A stretch of DNA of 64,000 bases. It comes from Candolleomyces eurysporus. Lineage: Eukaryota; Basidiomycota; Agaricomycetes; Agaricales; Psathyrellaceae. Positions 34,046-49,451 of the stretch are shown here, in pieces (position 1 is the first letter of the stretch; the number at the start of each line of letters is the position of its first letter). Where the stretch lies: NCBI GenBank assembly GCA_027579435.1, contig JANBPK010000748.1, forward strand, positions 124,001 through 188,000, in the 5' to 3' direction. Below the pieces are notes generated by a model. It saw nothing but the letters and a program-made list of their open reading frames with translations, ran no database searches and was not told the DNA's origin. Made by a program: the position numbers and the translations under genes.

Positions 34046-36630
34046 ATGACAGGCTCACTGCTGGCCCAGACTGAGAAAAGTCGGCCCTTGCCTAGACTAT
34101 TTCAGAGACCTGCGATCGGAACCGTCCTGGCCCCTGTCTCGAGGATGGTTCCGAGTCAAACTTTCTTTAGTCTGGTGAAGACTTGCGGATATGAAAGTGC
34201 GGTAGAAGGAGTCGTCCACTCGGCGATTCAGATTTGTTTGCAGTCGAAGGTTATCACCCGATCAGTGGGAGCTCTTGTTTCGTTCCTCCATCCCAAAATC
34301 ATAGCTCTGGAGTTCGAGCGAACGCATACAGGTACAAAACTCAGCTTTTTCTGTATGGCGGGACTCATAATGCGACAACAATGCAGCCTTGGCCATGGGG
34401 CAATGGAACGCTAGTCCAATTATCACCTTCTGTCCACGCTTCAGCCGGTTATCCTCAAGGAAATTTTGGAACGCTGCGAAGGGATCTTCAGCATCTATAT
34501 TGCATGCCTTCAGCCTCCAGTACATTACACCCTATCCAAAGTCTGCCGCTCGTGGCACGAGACCGTTCAAGCTGCCCTTTGTTCTGGAGAAGGCTCGGCA
34601 CCAACCGTGACTTCCAATGAAGCCATGGCGGGCACAGAAGACGTCCCAATTCACACTCGATGACTCGAAGAGTGCCTGAGACTGTCAAGCGCTTTGGGCT
34701 TGATCCTTGAACTTCGGTACGATGCCAGGAAATCTACGAACAGCATCCCACCCTTCCTGGAAGTCCCAGCAAACAGGGGAGAACACTCGCATTGATGGGC
34801 CAAACTTGACTTCAGGCCGTCTGCACCGTTTTTCCTCTCAGCTTTCGGTGCCAAAGTTGTCAAGTGCATCCTTCGCCTGTATACCCAGTCCGTCGGAAGG
34901 TTGCCTGCCATGGTGCGATGCAGCAAAGCTCTCGCTAATGTTGACTGCGTTGGACGATGTCTGGCAACTCAACATGGCACAAGATGTTCTAGAATTCGTT
35001 CGCCGAACAGGATGAAAACTGAGGCCCTCGGCCTCCTGATGTTGAACATGGACGACGTCAAGACTCTTATTCTAGAGATCCCTCTGCCCATACGCCTCGA
35101 CATGGCCAATCCAACGATAATTACGGATGTTTGGAAAATGTCCCGCAGACATCTTAATACAGACGTTCACTTTGGAAGGGATGTACATTCTAGCGCCCAA
35201 TCTGCGAGAGTTCAGCCCCACTGTCTTGCGGCTGGAGAGTTTTCAGAGTCGGACCGGCTGAAACAGAAGGAAGGCATAGAGCGTCTGGGAGAGACCTTGG
35301 AGTACCGGGCAAAAGGCTCGCCTTTCTTACCTGTCTATGGTCATCCTCCCCTCTGTTGTGTCATGCTGAATGAGAGGTACGGATTTCGTGGACACCCAAT
35401 TCCCAAGCACTGTGTAGAGACCTATGAGCCTTGATGAATTTTGCCTGCAAGCGTCATCTTAAAACGTGTATAAATGTGCCAATAGATGCAAACCATGGAG
35501 TGTCACGAGGTCGACGGATTCACGGTTGATTCTGTCAAAGTAGACGGGTGTAAAGCTATGGACGACTTCACGCTATCGCTGTTGCATAGATTGAAGTTGG
35601 GTCGAATAGGTTCCTCCAGCTTGTGTGTAAATCGCCTGCCACTCTAGGGTAGCTGGTAGCAGCTCCGACTTGATTTCAAACAAGTTCGTTGACTCCCGAG
35701 TAAAATGATATTGTTTTTTGTCTGATTCTCAGAGACCAGTCCGAATTCCACGATAAGCGGGCAGCGTTTAGTGCGTATTTCTTGCCTCTCTACGAAATTG
35801 TTGACGTGCGTCGACGTTTACCTGGAACCAAGCCGCTCCAAATGGCCTCCTGTGCGATGCAGCAGATCCACATGTGACCAAATCTCGTACTTAGACTCAG
35901 TTTCCAAAAGCTTTGAGCCGAATACTTACCCATTTTTCCGTTCCACCACCTCAATACGCAGCTTTGTAAATTTGAATGCTTAAGGCACCAGGTCGGCTAC
36001 AAGAGACAAACTCGTCAATTTCGTTCATTTTTAGACATCCAGGAAAGCAACAGCACCGCAATTAGTACGACGTATAGCGCAGATACTGCTTTCATTGGGT
36101 GGTCGATTGATTACAGCCCGAGGTACGACGGTTGCTCTCTTGGCGTCTGGGTAGGCCGTCCAACCACCAGGCCTGCATATATTCAGCCGCTCCTAACCCT
36201 TTCTCGGGACGGCTGACAGAGACTCTCCCTCTTCAGATCGTTTTAGCACATCTAGAAACATTGGCGGTACGGTCGGAGGGGTGATTAGAAGAGAACCACC
36301 TGCGATAATCCTCTTCAAGTTCTCATTTGGAGAATTCTTCTTTTGGAGGCGACATAAAACGAGGCAAAGAGGAAGCTAGGGAGTGATGGAGATTACTCCC
36401 CAATTAGTTTCTTCTCTGCCCCAAAAAGACACCGACAGCCAGCGTCTACACTCAGACCCCATCCGAGCTTGTGTTAATGCCATTGACCGGTCTGTTCATA
36501 GTAACGATAACACCGTTTTTCCCGCAACAAACTTGGGAAAGCATCCCAGTCCTTTGCCGGTGAGTGGCAAGCTCGCTTGGTATGTGGTGGCTAACCCACC
36601 TCAAGCTCTTCCTCCTTGCGTGCAGACACA
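34046..36630. other. Inter-unit spacer, low coding content
   Basis: Sits between the two large duplication units. Apart from a doubtful F-box relic (34434-35434) I see nothing recognisable. Confidence 0.45.
34434..35434 (+). pseudogene. Possible F-box protein relic
   Basis: One frame reads LQPVILKEILERCEG, then YTLSKVCRSWHETVQ, resembling the start of basidiomycete F-box proteins (leucine-rich helix, then SKVCRSW). A stop follows soon after. A 177-codon frame at 34901-35434 in the same phase (LNMDDVKTLILEIPLPI) could be the downstream leucine-rich part. I cannot join the pieces with convincing splice sites, so a decayed gene is more likely than a working one. Confidence 0.3.
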
Positions 36631-37107
36631 CGTAGGGTCTGAATCAGATGGTGATGGATGGAGACACAGCTTGAAGGGGTCAAGATGATCATTGATCACC
36701 CACATAAAGCAAACTAAAACACAAGAGACTAAGATAAATATCGATATTCATAGGTATAATGACGTCCAATCCTCTTGCCCTCGATCTTCAACCCCCTAAC
36801 ATCAACATCCTTCCTAGCCAAAAGAAGACGGACAATCCTGTTATACCCATACGATACTGCCAAAGACAACGCCGTGTCCCCCTTCCCGTTCCTCGCATTT
36901 ACGTTGACGCCTGGGGAAGCCAAAAACATCCTCACCACTTTCTCGTGTCCTGAATTCACTGCGAGAATCAACGCGTTATTCCCATCCTTGTCCTGGTTAT
37001 TCGAGTCAACACTGGGGTTGGAGAGGAGAAGCTGCACAACAGACTCCTGTCCATAACATGAAGCCCAGAGGAGCGCCGTCCGGCCGAACTTGCAATCGAC
37101 GATATTT
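36631..37107 (-). pseudogene. Third NACHT-ankyrin copy, 3' fragment only
   Basis: The last roughly 125 codons of the ankyrin family (NIVDCKFGRTALLWAS through GRHYTYEYRYLS) with the family 3' flank. The 5' part is cut off near 37107, where the sequence passes directly into the DNA upstream of S10 copy 2. The frame is open, and a chance extension of about ten codons (MHFLVSYPSG) runs into that flank. This fragment marks the junction of the segmental duplication and implies at least three ankyrin genes once stood in tandem. Confidence 0.75.
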
Positions 37108-37346
37108 GGGCAGGTTCCACTTGGGTACGAGACCAGGAAGTGCATGTTTCATTTCGCCGTCAAATCTTCACAGCAAATCGCCGCTATGGAAGTTCAAATT
37201 GAAGTCATCGCGTTGGGAGTGTGAGTTTGCCATCGCCGTCAATGTGACACATTAGCAAGCAAACAGAAGCAATGCCGAGCGCGGCTCACCCCCCTCCCAC
37301 TGCCAGCACAGCGATACTCGCGGTGGGTTTGTTTTGGACGTCTATC

Positions 37347-39280
37347 ATGAAGGTCTCCTCATTTCTTTTCATTTTAAAGGCGTGCGTGCTCACCTGGGCA
37401 TGGAGCGCGAGAGTCAACGACCAATCGGTGATGGGAGGTGTGTGTCCGGGTACTAATCGAGAAATTGACCGGAGGTTGACTCGCTCGGACGCGCAGCAGA
37501 TTACGACTCTGGCCTATTCACACCGTTAGAGGATCTGAGCATCCTCTCTGAGACTCAATATACCACGTTGAGGCACCCAGCCTTCCCTCAACATGGTGTA
37601 AGGATCAAGAAGACCCAACTATGTAACGAAAGTGCCAAGTGAGTCGCTCCGGATTTTATGTGGCTTGGAAGCTCAGATAAGGCCAGCTCGTATACAGGTT
37701 ACATTGATATTGAAGCCAGGCATTTGTTCTTCTACTTCTTTGAGAGTAGGAACGACCCGGATAAGGACGACGTTATCCTCTGGACGAACGGAGGTATGTT
37801 GTTTCATCTTTGCCTTCATTCGTTGGCTTATATGTCGACTTGAATGTGTGATTCAGGTCCAGGATGCTCGTCGTCTCTCGGTCTCTTCATGGAGCTTGGA
37901 CCGTGCCGAGTTCTGGACGAGAACGGTGCCAAGTTTCACCCTGAATCATGGAACTCCCGAGCAAACGTCTTCTTCATCGACCAACCCATTGGCGTAGGTT
38001 TCTCCTACGCAGAGTACGGGGAGCATGTGGTAAGTCTGCCATTTCTCTATGTTTACTCGATGTATCTCTTAGCATTGTACCCCAGGGAACCACAGAAGAG
38101 GCGGCAAAGGACATTGCTGCCTTCGTTCACGTATTCTTCGAACACTTCACCAAGTTCAAGGGAAGGCCATTCCACATGGCTGGGGAATCTTACGGTGGAC
38201 GATACATTCCGGTATTCGCAGCATACGTGCACGACCAGAACCAGATGCTCGAGGAGGCCGGTTTGACGCCCATCAACCTGGCGTCTGTCATGATTGGAAA
38301 TGGATTGACCGATTTCTATACCATGGCGACGTCTTACTATGATATGGCATGCACACCGGTGTCGGTCCCACCAGTCTTGGACATTAAGACCTGTGTTCGG
38401 ATGAAACAAGCTGTTGAGTTTATCCTCCTCGATTCGCCTCACTGTCATATTTATGGTTATGGTACTATCAGGTCCCGCGATGCAAGAAGGGCCTCAAGGA
38501 GTCATGCGTCGAAATCTTCGATGAGTTCAGCTGCCAAGCCGCGATCGCGTTCTGCAACAGTGAAATTACCTACCCTTTCAGATCGTCGGGTATGGTGGTA
38601 CTACCTGCATAAAAAGGCGGCTCCATCTGACGAGGTTCTCAGGCCTGAATCCCTACGACATAAGCCGCGAGTGCGACGGTGAAATTAGCGAGACACTTTG
38701 TTATCCCGTAACGCAGTAAGCCATTTTCCTCAAAGTTAACGCCGTATCGGGCGGTCATGGCTTTTGCAGACACATCTCCACATACCTCGACCGGCCAGAG
38801 GTTCGCCAAAAGATTGGAGTCGACCCGTCCATCACGTCGAACTTTTCATCGTGCTCTTGGGAAGTCAACTTAGAATTCAGCCTCAACATGGACAGATTCC
38901 ATCCTACGTACCTCTACATATCTGCTCTGCTCGAGCGTGGTGTCAGGGCACTCATTTACGTCGGCGTTAACGACTGGATCTGCAATCATGTTGGAAATGA
39001 GCGATGGACGCTGGATTTGGAGTGGAGCGGGCAACAGAATTTCAGCAGCCAGTCCTTGAGGAACTGGTATGTTGATGGAAAGAGGGCTGGGAGGACTCGC
39101 AGATCTGGCGGTCTTACCTTTGCGACCATCGATGGTGCCGGGCATATGGTAAGGGAACCTGATTCTCTTTTTTTTTTNCTTGATATCGAGCGCTCATTGA
39201 TTTTGTACTAGGTCCCTTATGACAAACCGGTGGAATCTCTGCACCTCGTCAATCGATGGTTGGAGGGTGTAGACTTGTGA
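37347..39280 (+). CDS. Serine carboxypeptidase, S10 (CPY-like), copy 2
   Basis: Same nine-exon layout as copy 1, with the same splice positions. Signal peptide [21 protein letters not shown]. The propeptide start is a few residues shorter than in copy 1 (VNDQSVMG against [14 protein letters not shown]). The triad is complete: [16 protein letters not shown] and GAGHM plus VPYD after the final intron. Differences from copy 1 cluster in the exon around [17 protein letters not shown] and in the region [17 protein letters not shown]. The last intron contains an N at 39178 after a T-run, without coding effect. Probably functional, with room for specificity divergence. Confidence 0.88.
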
Positions 39281-39639
39281 CCGTTTGCGTTGCGAATGCA
39301 GAGAAACGATATCCGATAATTTGCGAAATCGAATTCAAATCCTCATTGATACGACGCACGACGAATTTATAGCTATTGTATAGTATTCTTGACTTTACCA
39401 ATAATCGCGTGAGACCTTCCAGTGGTATGCAAAACGAGATTCTGTGGACGGCAGCTGGGCTGCTTGCTAAATACTCACCCCCGACGGCCCACCCACCTGT
39501 TGCGGGTTGTCGTCACAGTAAATGAACGGCAAGCCCAGACCGATTTTTCATTTCAACAAACGTATTCTTGAAGCAGTTTGTCCGACGCAGCTGGGGACAC
39601 TGAATCGGATGGTAATGGACGGAGACACAACTAAACGAA
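39281..39639. other. Convergent intergenic gap between S10 copy 2 and NACHT-ankyrin 2
   Basis: Homologous to 27400-27789 with small deletions. No gene seen. Confidence 0.6.
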
Positions 39640-42600
39640 CTAATATACAGGAGACTCGGAGAAATATCGATATTCATAAGTGTAATGACGTCCAATCCTC
39701 TTGCCCTCGATCTTCAACCCCCTAACGTCCACATCCTTCCTAGCCAAAAGAAGGTGGACAATCCTATTATACCCATACCATACTGCCAACGACAACGCCG
39801 TGTCCCTGTTCCCGTTTCTGGCATTTATATTGATGCCTGGGGAAGCTAAAACTATTCTGACCACTTCCTCGTGTCCTGAATTCACCGCAAGAGTCAACGC
39901 GCTATTCCCATCCTTGTCGCGGTAATTCGAGTCGACGCTGGGATTGGAGAGGAGAAGTCGCACAATCGACTCCTGTCCATAAAATGAAGCCCAGAGGAGC
40001 GCCGTTCGGCCGAACTTGCAATCGACGATATTTGGAGAGTCTTGCCAATTGGTGAGTCGGAAGAAGGAAAGGAATGTTTCTTCATCCCCACTTCTGGCTG
40101 CACAAATGAACAGGTTGCAGCCGCAATCAGCGGTGTCGTGGAAATCTAATTTGCTGCGGAGGGGCGACGAGATGATTTGGTTGACGGTGTCGAAGTACAA
40201 TCGATGCGCGGCAGCGAGGAGTGCGGTACCATGGGTTGGGCAGCGAATCGTCGGGTCGGTGTCGGGTCGAGCAAGAATGCGCTCGAGGATGGTATGCCGT
40301 CGCAGGAAGGACCCCACAATAAGTGCTGTACATCCGCAACGGGCCTGCGAGCTGATATTGATATCACGATGGGATAGAACCACTTCTGACATTCCAACAT
40401 TACCAACCCTTATGCAGTAGACAAGGATGGGGTCCCCTTCTCCAAAGTTAGAGTTTCTTATCATGGAATCATTGACGTTCCATCGGGAGATTGGGCCATT
40501 CAAGAGACCGACAGCGTAGGGGCCCTTTGGCCTTGGTGCGAGGTGACCAAGACAGTTGAAAGGATGGGGATCGGGAAGAGCTCTGTATTGGATTATTCCC
40601 CAGTAAGCACTGTCCTTTAGCCAGCACTTCTTTGCGGAAAATTGGTTATAGGAAGGATGTGAAAGCGGATAGTAAAGGCACTCCTCCAATACTTCTTGGT
40701 TGTAGGCATATTGATCGACATCGATATCCGTGCAACTTTCGATCAGTTGTGTTACAACATGTTCCTGACCAGCTTGAGCAGCAACCATCAGCGGGTGATA
40801 CTTGCCAGCGTTCACGTTGATCCCTTCTGCCGAGAGGAGCCAGGAAATGATCTCTTCCTGACCGCGATAGCAGGCGGCTGCTAGTGCCGTGTATCCTTTG
40901 ATGGTCGGAGTATTGGGATCGATCTTGGGATGATTGAGGATGTGCTTGACAATCACAAGAGATCCTTGAAGGCAGGCAACAGCCAGGGCAGGCTCCCCAG
41001 CATTGGGGTTAATCCCAGGTACATCAAGCAGGAGGCTGACAACATTGGCATGCCCTGCACGGGACGCTGCTGTAAGTGCAGGAGTGTAATCCATTGTGCT
41101 GTCATAGTGCTCCAATAGTGCTTTGACTGCATCAATGTTGCCTCCCATTGCTGCCCAGTACAGTAGAGCTGGTTCTTTCCGAATTGCATTGGGTGATGCC
41201 AGGAAAATCGATGTCACCAATTTGAATACCCCTGGAAAGAGTGTGATTTCATGATGGTTAATGACAGTGTTTTGCAAAATCAGCAGCAGAGCAGATTCGC
41301 CTCTCTCGTTCAGCATGTTTGGGTCAATGTCCTTCACCTCCAGCAACAGTGGCAGTATTTCCTGCCAGTCCTCAGCATGGATAGCAACATGCAAAGGGGT
41401 GGTGTAGATCTTGGGATCGAAAATGGGAGGGGACTCTAAACACCAGAACCCCTCGAGGGATTGAAACGGATAGCAGCCACTGGTAATGGTGTCGATCTTG
41501 GGATCAAAAATGGGAGGGGACTCTGAACACCAGAAACTCTCGAGGGATTGAAATGGGTAGTAGCTACCGGCAGGGGTGGTGTCAATCTCGGGATCGAAAA
41601 TGGAAGGGGAGTCCAAAGAAATGAACCTCCCAAAGGATTGAGACAGACAGGAACTGCCGGTAGGGGCGGTGTAAATTTCGGCATCAGAAATGGAAAGGGA
41701 ATCGGTCGTGGAAAGGGAATTGGTCGAGGTAAGCTGCATTAAGAGTTGAGACACAAAAGTGTGGGTTGAGGTTATCTGCTTGAGGAGTTGAGACACACTA
41801 GTGTAGATCTCGGGATTGAGAATGGGAGGGTAAGCGGTCGAGCAGAACCTCTCGAGGGATTGAGACGGATGGTAACCACCGGTAGGATTGACTTGAGTTT
41901 GATGGCCTACATAAGCGCTTCCTTGGCTGAGTCTGACGCTGACGTTGATATCCGGGTGGCGTAGCAGTGCTTGAACAACCTCGATTGGCCCGCTTCGACA
42001 TGCAAAAAAGAGTGCAGTTGGCCCGCAAGGTTGGCGACAGTCCCGGATGTTGACGTTGGTAGACCCCTGAGCCAATAGAATCTTGACGATCGCAGTGTGA
42101 CCTTTGCAGACTGCCACAATGAGTGGTGGGTGACTACCAAGGTTCACGTCAACGTCGTCCCGCGCAAGGAGGGTTTCTACTAGTGGCATGGATCCACTGC
42201 ATGCCGCTGCTGAGAGTACCGTCCATCCCTCCTCGGTTGCATTTGCATCCATCCCATAAGTCGGCTGAAGAAGCGTCTGGGCAATTTCATGGTGGCCACG
42301 AAAAGCTGCCCGCATCAGGGGGGNAAGCCTTTCCAGCGTGTAGTTGAATCCTGGGATGAGCAAGCAACATATGGAAGATGCTTCGATGATTGTTCCATGC
42401 TGCGTGAGCGAGAGGTGTCCAACCGTGTTCATCTTCCACATTGACATTGATATCCATTTGTAAAAGGAGATCCCTGACCACCGCATCCCTTCCACTCCAA
42501 CATGCTGCAATTAGTGTTGCTGAACCTCCATGATTGCGCATCATTACAGAGAGGAGGGCATCGACGACATCATAGCATCTTCTCCGTGCAGCCAACGCAA

Positions 42601-45600
42601 GACTGAGTGGCGTCTGGCGTTCCAAAAGCAGCTCAAGGAAGTCACGAAGTTCCGGCGATTTTGGCAATTTAAAGGCCCGAGGCTTGTGGACAATTGAAGC
42701 TTTGTGAGAAAGGAGGAGCGAAACGGTATGTTCCTGACTTGCGTCTGCGGCCGCATCAAGTGCTGTCCATCCTACGTCATTCTCTGCATCAATTTCAACG
42801 AATCGGAGAGCGACCTCCACGATTGCTGTGTGCCCATGCCTTGCCGCTTCGACAAGAACTGTCGGCTGCATTTGTAACCTTGCAGGTTCAAGTCCGTCGT
42901 GAACCAGTCTGGAGAAGGTGTCTTCAAGACCCAAACGTGCAGCGAGGTTGAGGCAGAGGTGGATATCGTTGATAGTAGCGTTTGCGAGAATGCGGTTATG
43001 TGATAGGATAAGTTTCAACAAGGTATCATTTTTCGCGGCGGACAGTGCTGTCCCCGAATGCGTGCAGCGTGCGTGAATGTTGATATTAGGGTTGGATAGA
43101 AGAAGTGCAACGATAGTGAGTTGATTGGCGGCCGCAGCCAGTAGAAGAGGGGTACAGCCGCAGATGGGGCCTAAGTGGATATCAACCTCCTTGCGTGTAA
43201 GAAGGGCTTCAGCGGCTTCGGGACGACCTAGACGAGATGCGTAGCATAGAGCGGTATATCCGGTAAAGGGGTGTTGCGCATTGACCTCGATATCGGGGTC
43301 GGAGAGGAGTCGTCGAACAAAGGATGTATGGCCTTCGGCGGCGGCCCACGACAGTGGCGAACGCGTGCATGTTTGCACATTCAAACGGACACCTTGGTGT
43401 GATGCGAGCAGTTCGACTATCTTGGTGTGATGGCCGTTGATAGCGGAAGCCAGTGCAGTGCACCCACACGCAGCTCTTGCGTTGAGTGTTTCTACGTCTT
43501 CTGGATCGATGGACAGCAAGAATTTGACCATTTCTTTATGATTAAATGCTGAGGCCAACATGAGAGGAGTTCGACCATCAAGGCTGGTATCTCTGACGGA
43601 CATTTCGGGCCATCTCTCCAAGACGATCTTGGCAGAATCGACATGGCCACCGATCGCGGCGAGATGGAGGAGATTGAATCGATGCTTTGGAGTGACCCCG
43701 CAGCTGGGCGACATGTCCATCAAGAGACCGGCGAGGCCATATAATACGGCGAGCTGGTGAGAGCCAAGCTCATCAAAATGGTGGCCATACTTCCAGGGAT
43801 AGGTCGGAGGTCTTGAAACAAATTGGGAGACATGAGGCGACAGTCCCTTTTCTTGATAGGACAGTCGGGAGTATGTACCCCAGTTTTGGTAAGCGTGGCT
43901 GAGGAAGGGTCGCAAAGGATCATACATGATAACGATGTCTCCTTCGTTTGGGTAACTGTGGTAAAGGAGTTGGGCAGATAGGTAGACGACGCAGATGGAC
44001 GACAAAAATGTGTGAGGCGCGGGGAACCACGACAAGCATGCTTGCTTGAGGAAATCGTGCGCGGTATAATCTAAACATAGTTACTAATATTGAAGCTGTC
44101 TAAACACAGAAACGGGCACTCACGAATAAGTCTGAGGGTCGTTGAAGGAGAAGCAGAAACGTAGGATCTGGAGACCAGGCCGCAGCAAACATCGAAAATG
44201 AATTCTCCGCGTACGATGTCGTCTTCGTCGAAGATCCCGAGATCAAGATTGGTGGCTAAAGCATGCTGCAGCTGGTTCAGCGACAATGGTACGAGGGCAT
44301 GCACTAGCCACAGGATCGTTTTCTTCGCTAAAAGGACTTCTCCCTCGCTTTGAGCATTGATGCGCTTCAAGGTGTGCTTATAAAGATCGTTGATGGTGGT
44401 CGGAAGGGTTTCGAGAGCGTTCATCAAAGCCCGAGTGGTCATGCTACCCTTCAATGCTTCGAGCTGCAGGCTTGCAACCAGGAACCTAGAAATCATGCAC
44501 CCCGGGTGAGTAAGCCACGTATATAAACCGATAAATGTAACCACCTACATGCCACCGGACTTTTCCTTGATGGCTTTACAAATGCGGTGCTTCTCACCGT
44601 CCTTCCCTGCAAGCATCGTATGAAGTCGAGGCATTTGGGCGATTTTCTTTTCGACAAACAGCTCTATGTCTTCGTTTCGGGCTTCGATGTTGATGTCGGC
44701 AGCACCAGGAACCAGATATTCGAACGTTTTCAGGGGGCGCGACATGATCAATATGCGTGTGTTGGGTGGGAGAGTGTTGAGTTCCTCGAGCAGCTGTATC
44801 TTGACATCTTCCTGCGCCTCGTCCAAGCCATCCAGTATAATATAGACCTTCTCGAACCCGGTGCAGATGGCGGATAGCAACCGGTGCAGCTCCGCCTCCG
44901 ATGGCCGAGTATCTTGCCTTTGATGCATAGCGAACATTTCGCTGATATACCGGAGGGTTGCTGGATCGTGCTCCAAGAGCTGTCGAATCCACGCCGCAAG
45001 GAATTGGGAGGCAGGATATTTCTCTGTGTACTGACAGTAGGCGAATATGACAGGCACTCGCTTCTGAGAGGAAAACTCTTTTTGGAGATGGTCCACGATG
45101 ATTGCCCTGAGTTTATAGTGAGAGACGAGTGGGATCATAGAAGCATTAGAACCACAAACGAAAGGATCGTCTTGCCAGCGCCCGCTAGAAGACCAGAGTA
45201 GATCAACGACCATTCGGGGTATGATGCTATTGAGAGTAACTCACGCTTCCCTGTCCCCCATAAAATCTTGAGGTTGTTTCGCGTCCAAAGACGATATTCT
45301 TGGGTCTGCGTGAACCAAAGGCCTGTACCCGGAGTCCTCTTCGCAAGCGCGTCTGAGTGGATGTTCCGGAAGCTGGTCGTGGTCAACCAGTCGGCAACTC
45401 TTCGTAATAACCCGTTACCTATTCAAAATAAGTGCACTTGTTAGATACCCTTGAAGGGAGACCTGGCGAGCTTACCATTGTCTTCCATACCAATAGCACC
45501 GGCATTTCCAGAGAAATCGCAGTTCTTGTATACATTCATGTTATTCCCAGCGGTTCGGATACTGATACTCTCGGACGCAAAGTTGCTCGCACCCGCAAAA

Positions 45601-45653
45601 GGGGCGCCCACAGAATCTAGAGAACTGCCGTGAGCGAAATGGGGATATTGCAA
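39640..45653 (-). CDS. NACHT-ankyrin NLR 2 (split by an N; N-terminal frameshift)
   Basis: Same architecture as NLR 1: FAGASNF N-terminal motif, DWLTTTSFRNIHSDALAKR, LWGTGK plus spliced PGAGKT, Walker B VYIILDGLDEAQ, LIMSRP, then ankyrin repeats to HYTYEYRYFSESPVY. The N at 42324 after a G-run splits the large last exon into two apparent frames (44035-42287 and 42510-39640); removing it gives KASPLMRAAFRGHHE, as in NLR 1. Exon 1 lacks two bases after the family start ATG, so that ATG leads into another frame. The next in-frame ATG is in NNMNVYKNC, after the FAGASNF motif. An enlarged degenerate repeat (about 90 bases, 41404-41830) lies between ankyrin blocks. It may be functional from the later ATG, or a recent pseudogene. 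The start coordinate is the extent of the conserved frame, not a start codon. Confidence 0.75.
41404..41830. repeat. In-gene tandem repeat, about 90-base period
   Basis: Repeat starts at about 41404, 41491, 41581, 41671 and (after an insertion) 41802. Each encodes a unit like YPFQSLEGFWCLESPPIFDP on the minus strand. NLR 1 has a single diverged unit at the corresponding place (FWCPPTLAPEIHSTPLHVA). It lies in a linker between ankyrin blocks, so length variation need not break the fold. Confidence 0.75.
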
Positions 45654-46212
45654 AGAGAGTCATCATCACAGTCGTGCTCCAAAGGTTGGCCCATGAGAGT
45701 AAGGTCACTGAACGTGATAGCACAAAGTTGGAATGCGAAGAGGTTGTCCCCTTAACGGCATCGAAGTGGCTGTGCGTTTACAAAACGGGCTTCAAGTTTT
45801 GGAAACACTTCGCCGGGCGCCCTTGGGTGAAAACACAAGATTGCACTTTTCTCTACCAAAGGAAGACGTTGAGTTAGGTTTTTGCACCCCATTCAAAGGA
45901 GAAATTCTTTACCAATTATGAAATGTTGTCAATCGGGACCTTCCATACATTGATGAATGGTATCGAATTCAACTTGCTAAATTCTGACCGGTGTATAAGA
46001 TGCCCTTGCAGTCATACGAGAAATTCCAACGTGTGATGGCAGTTATGATTCCAGAAGCAACAGAGACGAAAGGAGAGCTTAATTAATATTCAGTAGCCAT
46101 ATAGACGAGATAGTTGAGGATGGTGCCCAGAAAAGAAAAAATGTCGGCGGGTCGCATCGCCCAAGTTTACCATGGCCTTCAACAGTACACACCAGCGAAT
46201 AAAGCGTACCAA

Positions 46213-46943
46213 TCCTCGACCGGTGACCACTCATTTCTTGACTCTATCGAGGCCCTTGTTACACCTGTAATCAAGCTTTCGGTTAAGCGCTGCAGCACCA
46301 CACGTACCCTCCCTGACAACTTGACCCGCCTAGCTATTTATCTCCCACAATATACGCCCAAATAGGTACCCATATCTTTGAAACGAAAACAACGACGGGA
46401 GCCCTCATGATAAGGAAGTTGGCAAACTTGTAGATTCGAAGTTCAAGCCATTCCTGGTTAGGTGGGATGCTCAAGCAAGACTAGTCGTATAGGCTCCATC
46501 GGCATGAGACCTCCGCTTAGAGGAAACCGGCGGTTGAGCTCGATTTTACTCGGTCCAGTTTTCCTACTCACATTGGGGTCACGTTTGTGGTACAGGTCTC
46601 CCTTACTGGAGACGTAGAGGTCATTTTTACATACCGTTATTACAGGAGTCAATTTAAAGCTCGAAAGTCATCAGCTAATTGGACGTTAGACTGGTCACCG
46701 AAGCTCAGTAATTGGGCGCGTTATCTTGTTTTGAAGGTACCAACTAGGACAGCCACGGACTTTGGTAGTGACGTTGCCTGGCAGATCGGAAAAGTGAAGG
46801 GGCAGCCGCAATCCTTATTCAATAAGCCGTCTATAAAGGAGAAGAGAGGTATTTGGTTTATTGTGTATTCGATAGCCTTACATGTACTGTTGGAGGGCGA
46901 CGTATGATTTGTCCGGAGTTGTGTCTAGGTGGCAATGTCGTAC
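46213..46943. other. Intergenic, no supported gene
   Basis: Beyond the end of duplication unit 2. An open frame at 46587-46907 has no recognised features and is probably chance. Confidence 0.5.

Positions 46944-49451
<2,508 letters not shown>

Larger units (their letters stand above)
37113..46212. repeat. Segmental duplication unit 2 (S10 carboxypeptidase + NACHT-ankyrin gene)
   Basis: Partner of 25198-34045, in the same orientation and gene order. It is slightly longer, partly because of the expanded tandem repeat inside the ankyrin gene at 41404-41830. Confidence 0.8.

Noticed and set aside
36383..36688. 101-codon frame
   Set aside because: No signal peptide or domain; its end overlaps the ankyrin 3' flank repeat.
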